DNA from: Asaia sp. W19
GTDB lineage: Bacteria > Pseudomonadota > Alphaproteobacteria > Acetobacterales > Acetobacteraceae
Assembly (NCBI RefSeq): GCF_003994335.1
Contig: NZ_PNQZ01000019.1
Location: 124,002 to 188,001, forward strand
Length of the DNA: 64,000 bases
Direction: 5' to 3'
Below, in pieces: positions 8,706 to 17,241 of the stretch. Made by a program: the position numbers and the translations under genes. Below the pieces are notes generated by a model. The model saw only the letters and a list, made by a program, of their open reading frames with translations, made no database searches and had not been told where the DNA came from. The first letter of the stretch is position 1. Every line of letters starts with the position of its first letter.

Positions 8706-9395
8706 TCAGGCCGCGCGCGCGGCGGCCAGATGCCAGCTCGAGGGGGGAAGATCGCGACCGCCCTCGCTCTCGAACTGCCAGAGATCGGAAAATTCGGTGA
8801 CGGATTCCGTGCCGACAAGAGGCTGCCCGCCAGCATCATTCAGAATGCTGATCTGGCGCGAGACGATCTGCACGTCGATACGCGCCTTTTCACGTCCTTC
8901 GAAGCGGGTGAAAAACGCATCGACAATCGCAAGGCTGTTGATACCGACAATCTCCGTGCGCTGCTGCTGCTTGGCTTCCTCACGCTCCGTGATCGCGGCT
9001 TCGAACCCGGCATAGGCTCCCGGGGTAAGATAGACCTGCAACTTGGCCCGATCACCCATGGCGAAGGCTGTCACCACGTCCCGAAAGGCCTTCTGGGCGT
9101 TCTGGAGAAAACTGTCAGGCTTGAAGCCCGGTTGCGCGCCCGCGATTTCCGTCAGGATCTGCCCAACACGGGTTCCCGGCTGCGGGATATCGAGCCTCGC
9201 CCCCGGTTCTTCCACAGGCGGGGGAGTAGCAGAATCCTCGCGCCTGTCCTGCCGTAGCGAGACGGGAAGAGGCCCCGCGGACTGGCCGCCAACATCGACA
9301 CGGCGCCCAAGCACGGCGCGCAACCGCCAGACCAGCACAAGGGTCAGCAGCGCAAAGATAACGATGTCGTACGGTATGTTCGAAAGGACAGACAT
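8706..9395 (-). CDS. Tim44/TimA-like membrane-associated protein
   Basis: A 229-residue protein with one N-terminal membrane helix (about residues 8-26), a proline-rich linker, and a C-terminal Tim44-like domain (about 85-215) with the FLQNAQKAFRDVVTAFAMGD start typical of the family. The mitochondrial homologue anchors the protein import motor; bacterial members are inner-membrane proteins of poorly known role. Divergent from secB and followed by mltA, an arrangement known in alphaproteobacteria. ATG 9395 chosen; a GTG lies one codon upstream. Confidence 0.85.
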   Translation of the reverse strand: MSVLSNIPYDIVIFALLTLVLVWRLRAVLGRRVDVGGQSAGPLPVSLRQDRREDSATPPPVEEPGARLDIPQPGTRVGQILTEIAGAQPGFKPDSFLQNAQKAFRDVVTAFAMGDRAKLQVYLTPGAYAGFEAAITEREEAKQQQRTEIVGINSLAIVDAFFTRFEGREKARIDVQIVSRQISILNDAGGQPLVGTESVTEFSDLWQFESEGGRDLPPSSWHLAAARAA

Positions 9396-9620
9396 CACGA
9401 TTTCAGCTTCTTGCTATTCTTTTCCGGACAGGCACGGTCCCTTGGTAGTGCGGGAAGGAGCGTGGCACAACACCCTTACCCGCCACCCACGCCCGAAACA
9501 CGGTCACAATCGCGCCTGCCCGCCTAGCTGTTGGCGAGTGCCGGTGATCATGCTACCGCGAAAGAACACAGGATACAGTCACGCCTGGCTGTGTCTTCAC
9601 GACTCTGAATGCGAGGCTTC

Positions 9621-10139
9621 ATGTCCGATACTGCCCAGAACCCGGCCAACGACCAGGGCAACCCGCCAGCCCTGCCCCTGTCGGTCAATCTGCAATACAC
9701 GAAGGATCTTTCCTTCGAAGTTCCGGCTGGTGCCGCGATCTTCGCAACGCTGCGCTCTGCACCGCAGATTGCCGTCAATATCGATGTTCAGGCCAATCGC
9801 CTGGAAGAGGCACAGCCCGTATTCGAAGTGGCCCTTGCCATTCGCGCCGAAGCCACGGAAGCCCCCGAAACCGAGGGTGGTGCTGCGGGCCGCACGGTGT
9901 TCATTGCCGAACTGACCTACGCCGCCATCGTGACCCTGACCGACGCACCTGCCGAGCTGGTCGAGCCGATCCTGCTGGTTGAAGTGCCGCGCCTCATCTT
10001 CCCGTATGTTCGCAGCATCATCAGCGATGTAACGCGCGATGGCGGCTTCCCGCCGATCGTTCTGCAGCCCATCGATTTCGTGGCGCTGTGGCAGGCCAAG
10101 CGCGCCCAGCAATTCCCGGAAACCGCAGGCAACGCCTGA
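9621..10139 (+). CDS. secB: Protein-export chaperone SecB
   Basis: Tetrameric cytoplasmic chaperone that keeps preproteins unfolded and hands them to SecA. The region from LSVNLQYTKDLSFEVP (about residue 20) through NRLEEAQPVFEVALAI and the LLVEVPRLIFPYVRSII segment to the C-terminal GGFPPIVLQPIDFVALW is the standard SecB fold. 172 residues from ATG 9621, with a short extra N-terminus rich in Asn, Gln and Pro. GAGG lies 4 bases upstream of this start; the in-frame ATG at 9609 gives a less typical N-terminus. Confidence 0.96.
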   Translation: MSDTAQNPANDQGNPPALPLSVNLQYTKDLSFEVPAGAAIFATLRSAPQIAVNIDVQANRLEEAQPVFEVALAIRAEATEAPETEGGAAGRTVFIAELTYAAIVTLTDAPAELVEPILLVEVPRLIFPYVRSIISDVTRDGGFPPIVLQPIDFVALWQAKRAQQFPETAGNA

Positions 10140-10149
10140 TCCGGATCGT

Positions 10150-10170
10150 CCGGGAGGCCTGTCCTCCCGG
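10150..10170 (+). terminator. Hairpin downstream of secB
   Basis: An 8-bp stem CCGGGAGG/CCTCCCGG with a 5-base loop lies 10 bases after the secB stop. No T-tract follows, so intrinsic termination is uncertain. Confidence 0.45.
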
Positions 10171-10495
10171 CACACCGCCGATCCCTGACGATCAGGTCCG
10201 CGCCAGGAATTCTCCCGCGCAACGGTCCTCCGAAAGCGGCTTTCCCAAAAAAGCCTACGCGCCGATCGACGCATCAGAGCTCGGGGTCGTGCCACCCGAA
10301 TCCTAGATCCCCCTGGCGGAAAAGCCCGTGTCGATACCTGCAGCCAACACTCGCGAGCCTGGTGTTTTCCGGGCTGGGACCCTGTCCCGTGACACGTTCA
10401 TCTGATTTGTGAGCCGAACGCCGACACAGGCACATCATTGCGGCACGACGCATCAATGCGCATTTCACGGACACAAGCTCATTTCATTGGGGATA
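10171..10495. other. Intergenic stretch between secB and tRNA-Ser
   Basis: About 325 bases without a convincing gene in any frame. It holds several short inverted repeats and would contain the 3' processing region of the minus-strand tRNA-Ser transcript. I see nothing else in it. Confidence 0.5.
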
Positions 10496-10585
<90 letters not shown>

Positions 10586-10720
10586 TGCAGCGCGAAAATC
10601 GATGCATCTCGCGACAGGCGCCGCCTCTTTGCCCGGTTTCGGATCATGACGCAAGGGGGGACGGATAAAGCAACGGGAAGCCAGCCTGTCTCTCAGCCGC
10701 ACCAAGCTGCGGATGTCGTT

Positions 10721-10915
10721 TTATCCGAGAAGGCGAAAACGGAAAATGATGACCCAGAAGAAGACCAGCAGAAATATTCCCATCAGAATGACGGGCAGGA
10801 AAATAGACAAGATGAACCCACGCACAGAATGACGAGGTTCCGGGATCCCCGCGGAACGTTCGATCGCGCTTGCCTCTTCATCCACATGAAACCACGCGTC
10901 GTCTTCCTTGGTCAT
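10721..10915 (-). CDS. Small single-pass membrane protein
   Basis: A 64-residue protein with a charged acidic N-terminus and one strongly hydrophobic helix (about residues 33-58, ILSIFLPVILMGIFLLVFFW), ending in a short basic tail, so probably N-out or N-in by the positive-inside rule with the tail in the cytoplasm. GGGGAG lies 5 bases upstream of the ATG, which supports translation. It follows tsaD on the same strand after 127 bases. I do not recognise the family. Confidence 0.55.
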   Translation of the reverse strand: MTKEDDAWFHVDEEASAIERSAGIPEPRHSVRGFILSIFLPVILMGIFLLVFFWVIIFRFRLLG

Positions 10916-11042
10916 TTCGACTCCCCTGCCTTGATGCCTCCTGTTTTAGCAGGGTGCATCCCGGGATGCCGAGTCAGTTCTGCTTGTGCGGACGGGATGT
11001 ACAGAGCAAGTCTGCGCGCTGCATGGCGCAACCGATCGACAA

Positions 11043-12131
11043 TCAGGAAGTGACCAGATCGGTGGGCGCTGCCACCTCTTCCAACGGCCAACGCGGTCTT
11101 GGTGCCACGGGGATACCATCCGCCAGTTCCACGCCAGCCTCATGATACGCCTTGAGCGTCTCGAGAGCGGCCCAACCCACCATGACTGCATTATCGGTGC
11201 ACAGGCGCAGCGGAGGCGCAACGAAAGGCACATCAGCCTCATGAGCGATCTGTTCGAGCGAGGCACGGATCATCTGGTTGGCTGCCACCCCCCCTGCCAC
11301 GACCAGAGACTGCGCCTGAGGCAGCATCGCCATGGCATGACGGACCCGATCCGCGATGACATCGCAGACCGAGCGCTGGAAGCTCGCTGCGATATCGGCA
11401 GCCACAGCCCTGGGCAGAGCATCCATGCCGTAAGGCGCAATTTGTCGCGCAACCGCTGTCTTGAGACCCGAGAATGAGAAATCGCATCCTGCCCGCCCCA
11501 TGAGCGGACGGGGGAGTGCCACGGCATCGCCGCGACCTTCGCGCGCCAGCTTCTCCAGCGCTGGACCACCGGGCCATCCCAGACCGAGCAACTTCGCCAC
11601 CTTGTCAAAGGCCTCGCCCGCCGCATCGTCAATGGTGCCCCCCAGCTTCTGGTAGGCGCCGACGCCGTGCACCGCCACGCACTGGCAATGACCGCCCGAG
11701 ACGAGAAGCAAAAGATACGGAAATTTAATTTCGCCAGTGCCGATACCCGGCAGCCGCGCGGTTAGTGCATGGGCCTCGATATGATTGACCGCGATGAAGG
11801 GCCGATCCAGCGCCACGGCCAGACCCTTTGCGTAATTGCTCCCGACGATCAGTCCACCGATCAGGCCGGGGCCGGTGCAGGCCGCAAAGGCACCGATATC
11901 ACCCAGCGAAAGCGCTGCTTTCGCAAGCGTTTCAGTCAAAATGGTCGGAAGCAGGCCCAAATGGGCTCTCGCTGCGATTTCGGGGACCACCCCACCGAGA
12001 GCGGCGTGGTCCGCCTGGGTATGAACGGTCTCTGCCAGGACCTCGCCCTCGGGGGTCAGAATGGCGCAGGCCGTCTCGTCACAGCTTGATTCAATGGCCA
12101 GGATGGGGGCCGAGAGGGGAAAATTAGCCAT
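11043..12131 (-). CDS. tsaD: tRNA N6-adenosine threonylcarbamoyltransferase TsaD
   Basis: Kae1/Qri7/TsaD family protein that transfers the threonylcarbamoyl group to A37 of ANN-decoding tRNAs, acting with TsaB, TsaE and TsaC. The ASKHA fold starts with LAIESSCDETACAIL; the metal ligands lie in VNHIEAHALTARL (about residue 118), followed by LLLLVSGGHCQCV and the late VVAGGVAANQMIR motif. 362 residues, normal. Divergent from hemC with 80 bases between the starts. Confidence 0.96.
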   Translation of the reverse strand: MANFPLSAPILAIESSCDETACAILTPEGEVLAETVHTQADHAALGGVVPEIAARAHLGLLPTILTETLAKAALSLGDIGAFAACTGPGLIGGLIVGSNYAKGLAVALDRPFIAVNHIEAHALTARLPGIGTGEIKFPYLLLLVSGGHCQCVAVHGVGAYQKLGGTIDDAAGEAFDKVAKLLGLGWPGGPALEKLAREGRGDAVALPRPLMGRAGCDFSFSGLKTAVARQIAPYGMDALPRAVAADIAASFQRSVCDVIADRVRHAMAMLPQAQSLVVAGGVAANQMIRASLEQIAHEADVPFVAPPLRLCTDNAVMVGWAALETLKAYHEAGVELADGIPVAPRPRWPLEEVAAPTDLVTS

Positions 12132-12210
12132 CGCCTCTGATAACGCGATGCAACGCCAGAGGCGAGCCGTCTCTTTTCACAGCCAGCACGAAGGAGTAGC
12201 TAGAGCGGCC

Positions 12211-13329
12211 ATGAAACAGACGACGATGCCCGACGCACCCATGTTACAAAGCCTGCAATTGCAGCAGGTCGCCGCCGAAGCCATGCGTCGTCAGGCGTCA
12301 CCTCATCCGCCCTCCTCCCGGCACTCTCTGCCGTTGCGCGTCGGCACACGTGGCTCACCGCTGGCCTTGGTGCAGACGCGTGCCTTTCTGACGCGCCTCA
12401 CCCGGTTCTGCCCGGTCCTGCGCGATATGGGCGCGTTTCAGGAACACCCCATCAATACGACAGGGGATCAGGTCCAGTCGCGCCGCCTGGCCGAAATCGG
12501 TGGCAAAGGTCTGTTTGCCAAGGAAATTCACGAATCCCTCCTGGCCCGGCAGATCGATTTTGCGGTTCATAGCCTGAAGGATCTGGAGACGGTGCTGCCG
12601 CCGGGACTCACCCTGGCCTGTACGCTCAAGCGCGAGGATGCGCGCGATGTGCTCATCCTCAGCCCCGCGCTGCGTGAAAAGGCGAAAGCTCTCGTCGCCG
12701 CCGGGCATTCGCCGCTGGACGCTTTGCCCTTCGGCGCGACCATCGGCTGCGCCTCTGTGCGGCGTCAGGCCCAGTTGCTGCATCGTCGCCCCGATCTGCG
12801 CTTCGGACTGCTGCGCGGCAACGTGCAGACACGGCTCGACAAGCTGGCGGGCGGTGCCTGCGATGCGACTTTGCTGGCGCTTGCCGGGTTGCGCCGTCTG
12901 GGCATGGAAGATCGTGCCGATCTCATTCTCGATCCCGAACTCATGACACCAGCGGCCGGTCAGGGCATTGTGGGAGTGACGGTGCGCGAGGAGGATCGTG
13001 AGTTGCTCGATCTGCTCTCGGCCATCGAAGATCCGGAAGCCCGCGCTGTCGCGACTGCCGAACGCGCTCTGCTTGAGGTCCTCGATGGCTCGTGCCGCAC
13101 CCCGATCGGCGGTTATGCCAGGCTGCGCGCCAAGGCCCAGCCATCCGGGCGCGGCCATTTCAGCGATCGCGAGCTGGTTCTGACCGGGCTCGTCGCGCGA
13201 GAAGACGGCTCCTTCCACCTCAGGCGCGAGATTTGCGGCGAGCCGACAGAGGCGCTGCGTCTTGGCCGCGAACTCGGTCTTTCGCTGCGCGCGGACTCTC
13301 CTGCCGATATCTTCGAGGATCATGGCTGA
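12211..13329 (+). CDS. hemC: Hydroxymethylbilane synthase (porphobilinogen deaminase)
   Basis: Polymerises four porphobilinogens into hydroxymethylbilane. Core motifs: RVGTRGSPLALVQT, ISTTGD-like NTTGDQVQ, GGKGLFAKEIHESLL, the AVHSLKDLETVLPPGL catalytic segment, RRQAQLLHRRPDLRF, RGNVQTRLDKL, and GSCRTPIGGY whose Cys holds the dipyrromethane cofactor. The protein is 372 residues, about 40 longer than usual at the N-terminus, which is Gln- and Pro-rich. AAGGAG lies 14 bases before ATG 12211, farther than ideal; ATGs at 12226, 12241 and 12283 are in-frame alternatives. First gene of an overlapping four-gene operon. Confidence 0.96.
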   Translation: MKQTTMPDAPMLQSLQLQQVAAEAMRRQASPHPPSSRHSLPLRVGTRGSPLALVQTRAFLTRLTRFCPVLRDMGAFQEHPINTTGDQVQSRRLAEIGGKGLFAKEIHESLLARQIDFAVHSLKDLETVLPPGLTLACTLKREDARDVLILSPALREKAKALVAAGHSPLDALPFGATIGCASVRRQAQLLHRRPDLRFGLLRGNVQTRLDKLAGGACDATLLALAGLRRLGMEDRADLILDPELMTPAAGQGIVGVTVREEDRELLDLLSAIEDPEARAVATAERALLEVLDGSCRTPIGGYARLRAKAQPSGRGHFSDRELVLTGLVAREDGSFHLRREICGEPTEALRLGRELGLSLRADSPADIFEDHG

Positions 13330-14083
13330 CGCCGCAAAACGCAGCGTCCTCGTCACACGGCCCGAGCCGGGGCTGAGCGATACCTGTCATGCGCTCGAGC
13401 GCCTGGGCTGGACGCCCTGCGTCGCTCCGATGCTGCGTATCATCCCGCTCCCGCTCCGTGCGACCGGGACGTTTGACCGCGTCGTGATCACCAGCGCCCA
13501 GAGCCTCGACGCCCTGCGCGCCTCGGTTCCACTCGATATCCCCCTTACGGCGGTCGGCGCAAAAACGGCAGAGCGCGCCCGGACTCTGGGTTTCGTGCAG
13601 GTCGATCATGCCTCAGGTACGGCAGAGTCCCTGATCCCTCATCTCGGCCGTGCGGACAAGGCGCAGCCCTCCCATGAGCGGTCCCTGCTTCTGGCAACCG
13701 GACGAAACCTCGGAGCGGATCTGGCCACGCAACTCCGCGCCGGAGGGTGGCGCGTGCAGAGACGCGTCGTTTATCGCACAGAGCCTGAGGCCGCTCTAAC
13801 GGCGCATGCCCGAGCGCTGCTTCACGAGGAACGCGTTGCCGCCATCCTCTTTTATTCCGCTGTCACAGCCGCCGCGTTTCTGGACGCTCTGGGGTCAGAC
13901 CGGGCCTTCCTGCGCTCGGTCAGGGCGCTCGCCTTGTCCAGCCGCATCGCATCGGTGCTGCATCAGGCACCGTTCGGCGAAATTGCCATTGCATCCCAAC
14001 CGGACCAGAATAGCCTTTTGCGGCTGCTCGGCCCGCTTCCCCTTCACGGACATACTCAGGATTGGAGGCCAGACACGCCTTGA
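13322..14083 (+). CDS. hemD: Uroporphyrinogen-III synthase
   Basis: Closes hydroxymethylbilane into uroporphyrinogen III with inversion of ring D. The family is poorly conserved; here the start SVLVTRPEPGLSDTCHALERLGW, the FDRVVITSAQSLDAL segment and the second-domain AAILFYSAVTAAAFLDAL pattern are typical. 253 residues. The ATG at 13322 overlaps the hemC stop by 8 bases, so translation is coupled, and the place after hemC supports the call. Confidence 0.9.
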   Translation: MADAAKRSVLVTRPEPGLSDTCHALERLGWTPCVAPMLRIIPLPLRATGTFDRVVITSAQSLDALRASVPLDIPLTAVGAKTAERARTLGFVQVDHASGTAESLIPHLGRADKAQPSHERSLLLATGRNLGADLATQLRAGGWRVQRRVVYRTEPEAALTAHARALLHEERVAAILFYSAVTAAAFLDALGSDRAFLRSVRALALSSRIASVLHQAPFGEIAIASQPDQNSLLRLLGPLPLHGHTQDWRPDTP

Positions 14084-14913
14084 ACTATCGTCACGCCTAT
14101 CATGCCGGCAATTTTGCTGACATGATGAAGCACGGGTTGCTCCTGGTCATCTTGCGCCATCTGCTGCGCAAGCCCGCCGGGTTTTGCGTGCTCGATACCC
14201 ATTCAGGATGCGGGATCTATGATCTGAGTGCCACCGAGGCCGAAAAGACGGGCGAATGGCGCGAGGGGATCGGTCGGTTCGAAAGCCTCCCCGATGGCCC
14301 TGAGGAATTGGTCGATTACCTGCGCTGTATGACCGGGCTCGGCGTACCAAAGCTCTATCCGGGTTCGCCAAGCCTGATTGCCTCGGTTCTGAGGCCGCAG
14401 GACCGTCTCATCTGCTGCGAGTTGCACCCCGAGGACGCACGGACCCTGCGACGAAATTTCCGCTTCAACCCTCAGGTCGCCGTCCATGAGCGCGATGGGT
14501 ATACCGCGCTGAAGGCGTTTCTGCCTCCACGCGACCTCAAGCGTGGCCTGGTGCTGATAGATCCACCTTTTGAGCAAGGCGATGAGTTCGATCGTCTGGC
14601 CGAAGCCATTGTTCGCTCGCGGCGGTTGTTTCCCATGGGCATCGTTGCAGCATGGTATCCGATCAAGCATCGCACCCCAGTGCGGCGTTTTCACGACACC
14701 CTGCGCGATGCCGGGGTGAAGGATCTGCTCGATTGCAGCCTGCTGCTGCGGACGCCTACAGATCCGACCCGCCTCAATGGCTGCGGCCTGCTCGTGGCCG
14801 CTCCGCCTTATCGCTTCGACGAGCAGGCGCGCGCTCTTCTCGAGGCAATTCTGCCAGTTCTCGCCCCCGATGGCGCGGGCAGCGTGGAAATCACACGGAT
14901 CGCCGAAGAATGA
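14080..14913 (+). CDS. rlmJ: 23S rRNA (adenine-2030-N6)-methyltransferase RlmJ
   Basis: SAM-dependent methyltransferase modifying A2030 of 23S rRNA. The N-terminus NYRHAYHAGNFADMMKH is the RlmJ signature; DTHSGCGIYDL (about residue 41) is the SAM loop region and LIDPPFEQ (about 165) is the catalytic DPPF motif. I place the start at TTG 14080, which overlaps the hemD stop as TTGA and leaves GGAGG 11 bases upstream; the TTG at 14062 would add six residues not seen in the family. 277 residues, normal. Confidence 0.92.
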   Translation: MNYRHAYHAGNFADMMKHGLLLVILRHLLRKPAGFCVLDTHSGCGIYDLSATEAEKTGEWREGIGRFESLPDGPEELVDYLRCMTGLGVPKLYPGSPSLIASVLRPQDRLICCELHPEDARTLRRNFRFNPQVAVHERDGYTALKAFLPPRDLKRGLVLIDPPFEQGDEFDRLAEAIVRSRRLFPMGIVAAWYPIKHRTPVRRFHDTLRDAGVKDLLDCSLLLRTPTDPTRLNGCGLLVAAPPYRFDEQARALLEAILPVLAPDGAGSVEITRIAEE

Positions 14914-15875
14914 CCAGAAGCCCTCCTCATATTGCCGTCATCGGCGCAGGCGCCTGGGGGATCGCCCTCGCGTGCACAAGCGCAAGAGCCGGTGCGCGTG
15001 TAACCCTGTGGTCTCGCTCTCCTGTCCCTGAATCCTGTCGCAATCTGCCACGCCTGCCAGCCATCACCCTGCCCGATGCGGTCAGCGTCACCTCCGACTT
15101 TTTTCATGAGGCTGATCTGACGCTGCTGGTCGTGCCTATGCAGACCCTACGTGATATCTCCCCCCGCCTCCCGGGTACGTCTCCCCTCATCGCGTGCTGC
15201 AAGGGCCTCGAACTGGGAACAGGCGCACTCCCTCTCGACATCCTCGCCCAGACCCAGCCCGGACGCCCGCATGCTGTTCTCTCAGGGCCGAATTTCGCGA
15301 TCGAGGTCGCGCGCGGTGCGCCTGCGGCGGCTACGATCGCTGCCGCTTCGCTTGGGGCCTCCCGCCATTACGTGGCCACCCTCTCCTCCCCGGCTTTCCG
15401 CCTCTATGCGAGTGACGATCCGATTGGCGTCCAGATTGCCGGTGCCGCAAAGAACGTGGTCGCCATCGGCGCCGGTATCGCGATTGGCGCCGGGCTTGGC
15501 GAAAATGCCCGCGCAGCCCTGATTACACGGGCGATCGTCGAGATCGGTCGCCTGGCCGAGGCGCTTGGGGGCCGCGCCTCCACGATTGCCGGACTCAGCG
15601 GACTGGGAGACCTGATCCTGACCTGCACCGGCGCTGGCTCGCGCAATTACAGCCTTGGGCTCGAACTGGGTCAGGGCATGCGGCTTGCCGATATCCTGCG
15701 CACGCGCAGCACAGTGGCTGAGGGCGTCTCTACTGCGCCCTCCCTGGCTGCGACAGCGCAGAAGCTCGGTATCGCCATGCCTATCGTCGAGACAGTGGCC
15801 GCGTTTCTCGATGACCGGATCGATCTGGCTCAGGCACGACGCCTGTTGCTCGAACGCCCGATCACCGTCGAATGA
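14910..15875 (+). CDS. gpsA: Glycerol-3-phosphate dehydrogenase, NAD(P)+
   Basis: Makes sn-glycerol-3-phosphate from dihydroxyacetone phosphate for phospholipid synthesis. The Rossmann motif GAGAWG lies at residues 12-17; LSGPNFAIEVARG, AGAAKNVVAIGAGIA with the catalytic Lys, and ITRAIVEIGRLAEALGG with the LSGLGDLILTCTGAGSRNY motif follow in order. 321 residues. ATG 14910 overlaps the rlmJ stop as ATGA. It complements the catabolic glpD further along the window. Confidence 0.95.
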   Translation: MTRSPPHIAVIGAGAWGIALACTSARAGARVTLWSRSPVPESCRNLPRLPAITLPDAVSVTSDFFHEADLTLLVVPMQTLRDISPRLPGTSPLIACCKGLELGTGALPLDILAQTQPGRPHAVLSGPNFAIEVARGAPAAATIAAASLGASRHYVATLSSPAFRLYASDDPIGVQIAGAAKNVVAIGAGIAIGAGLGENARAALITRAIVEIGRLAEALGGRASTIAGLSGLGDLILTCTGAGSRNYSLGLELGQGMRLADILRTRSTVAEGVSTAPSLAATAQKLGIAMPIVETVAAFLDDRIDLAQARRLLLERPITVE

Positions 15876-15916
15876 CACTCCCATGCGGCACAGAAAGCGG
15901 AAAAGGATAATAAGAA

Positions 15917-16627
15917 ATGTGGATGCGCAACGAAGCCATGCGCCGCTTTGTCAGCCGGAACCGTTTCGTACGGTTTTTGACCTTTGGCCTGCACAGCGCG
16001 ATGCAGATGAAGCTGCTCGGGGGGCACAAACACCCGGTCACGTTGCGACGCCTGGACAAGGCGCGCAAGGGCACTGATTCCCTGCTCAGCAGTGACGAGG
16101 CCTTCGTCCTGCACGAACTCGCCCATGCGCAATCTGTCTATGAGGGCGATCTAGCCGAGTTCGGGGTGTATCGCGGGGCCTCGGCGGAGCTGCTCTGCAT
16201 GGTCAAGGGTCACCGCATGCTTCACCTTTTCGACACGTTCGAAGGGTTGCCTGCACCCAAGGGAAAAGAGGGCAAGGTATTTGCGAGAGGTGAGTTCTGC
16301 GGCACGCTTGAGAGTGTGCAGCGCAAGCTGGCGGGCTATGAGAACGTCGCATTCCATCCCGGATTCTTTCCGGATTCCGCCCGGGACCTTGGCGAAGAGC
16401 GCTACAGCTTCGTGCATCTTGATGTCGATCTCTATGAGGCGACACTGGCCGGGCTGGAATATTTCTACCCGCGCATGATCCCTGGCGGGATCATCCTTAC
16501 TCATGACTATTCGATCATCGACGGCGTATCCCAGGCCTTCGCCGAGTTTCTCGCCGACAAACCCGAGCACGTGATCGAACTCCCCACGACCCAGGCCATG
16601 ATCATTCGCAGCGCCCAGCCGCGCTAG
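15917..16627 (+). CDS. TylF/MycF-like class I methyltransferase
   Basis: A 236-residue protein of the macrocin O-methyltransferase (TylF) family. LAEFGVYRGASAELL (about residue 80) is the SAM-binding strand-loop, LHLFDTFEGLP the second SAM contact, and FVHLDVDLYEATLAGLEYFYPRMIPGG plus LTHDYS the metal and catalytic region. In antibiotic producers these enzymes methylate sugar hydroxyls. No sugar or polyketide genes are adjacent, so the acceptor is unknown; surface glycan methylation is one possibility. It stands alone, 42 bases after gpsA. Confidence 0.82.
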   Translation: MWMRNEAMRRFVSRNRFVRFLTFGLHSAMQMKLLGGHKHPVTLRRLDKARKGTDSLLSSDEAFVLHELAHAQSVYEGDLAEFGVYRGASAELLCMVKGHRMLHLFDTFEGLPAPKGKEGKVFARGEFCGTLESVQRKLAGYENVAFHPGFFPDSARDLGEERYSFVHLDVDLYEATLAGLEYFYPRMIPGGIILTHDYSIIDGVSQAFAEFLADKPEHVIELPTTQAMIIRSAQPR

Positions 16628-16776
16628 GCTGCCCCGGCCTTCATCAGCGCGGGATTTCCGCGCCGGTTTACCCTGATTGGTTTGCTAGGAGCGGAACGGC
16701 GCGGGAAACACCGCGCCGACCGACCGTGCATGCGGGGTCACGAGGACCATACGCGGCAACGCGTGCTCCGCGCGAT

Positions 16777-17070
16777 CTATCGCGTATTATCGCGATTTCT
16801 GCGTCCTATCCGTTCGCGAAAACCCTTGAACCGCGCAAGAATGACCTCGCCTTGCCGATCAAAACAGGCCCATGCCATGAGCGGGGTCCAAAGCACCACC
16901 TCCCAGCAAAAGACCAGATTGATCAGCGCGATCGTTCTCATGTGAGGATGTCGACGCAGAGTCGCGACCAATGTGGGCAGAAATACCCAGAGAACACCAA
17001 ACATTCCCCAGAGTGCGAAAGCGATCGGGGACTGGGGATGCCACATACGGACCCAGAATGGCTGCAACAT
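16777..17070 (-). CDS. Superinfection-immunity-like small membrane protein
   Basis: A 97-residue protein with two or three hydrophobic segments (about 16-38 and 45-68). The middle part, RRHPHMRTIALINLVFCW followed by a Trp-rich helix, resembles the superinfection immunity family first known from phage T4 Imm, where the common pattern is a polar HPN/HPH turn, an INL helix and a WxxALVWA helix. AAGGAGG lies 6 bases upstream of the ATG, one of the best ribosome sites in the window. Homologues are common in bacterial chromosomes and most have no proven role in phage exclusion. Confidence 0.6.
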   Translation of the reverse strand: MLQPFWVRMWHPQSPIAFALWGMFGVLWVFLPTLVATLRRHPHMRTIALINLVFCWEVVLWTPLMAWACFDRQGEVILARFKGFRERIGRRNRDNTR

Positions 17071-17241
17071 GATGGCCCTCCTTTTCGTATTGGTTACGAA
17101 ATGAGTAGCCGGTTCTCTTTCCCGCCCGCAAGAGCTTCGTGTCCGCCCGACAGGAAAGCCTCCGGGTTGCCACAGCCTTCATCGCCTCATCAGGCGTGAG
17201 AGACCGTGCATTCCGAAAAGACGCGGCCTCCGCACTCGGGC

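Noticed and set aside
12355-13356. 333-codon minus-strand frame over hemC
   Set aside because: Antisense shadow of hemC, whose cofactor motif GSCRTPIGGY is clear.
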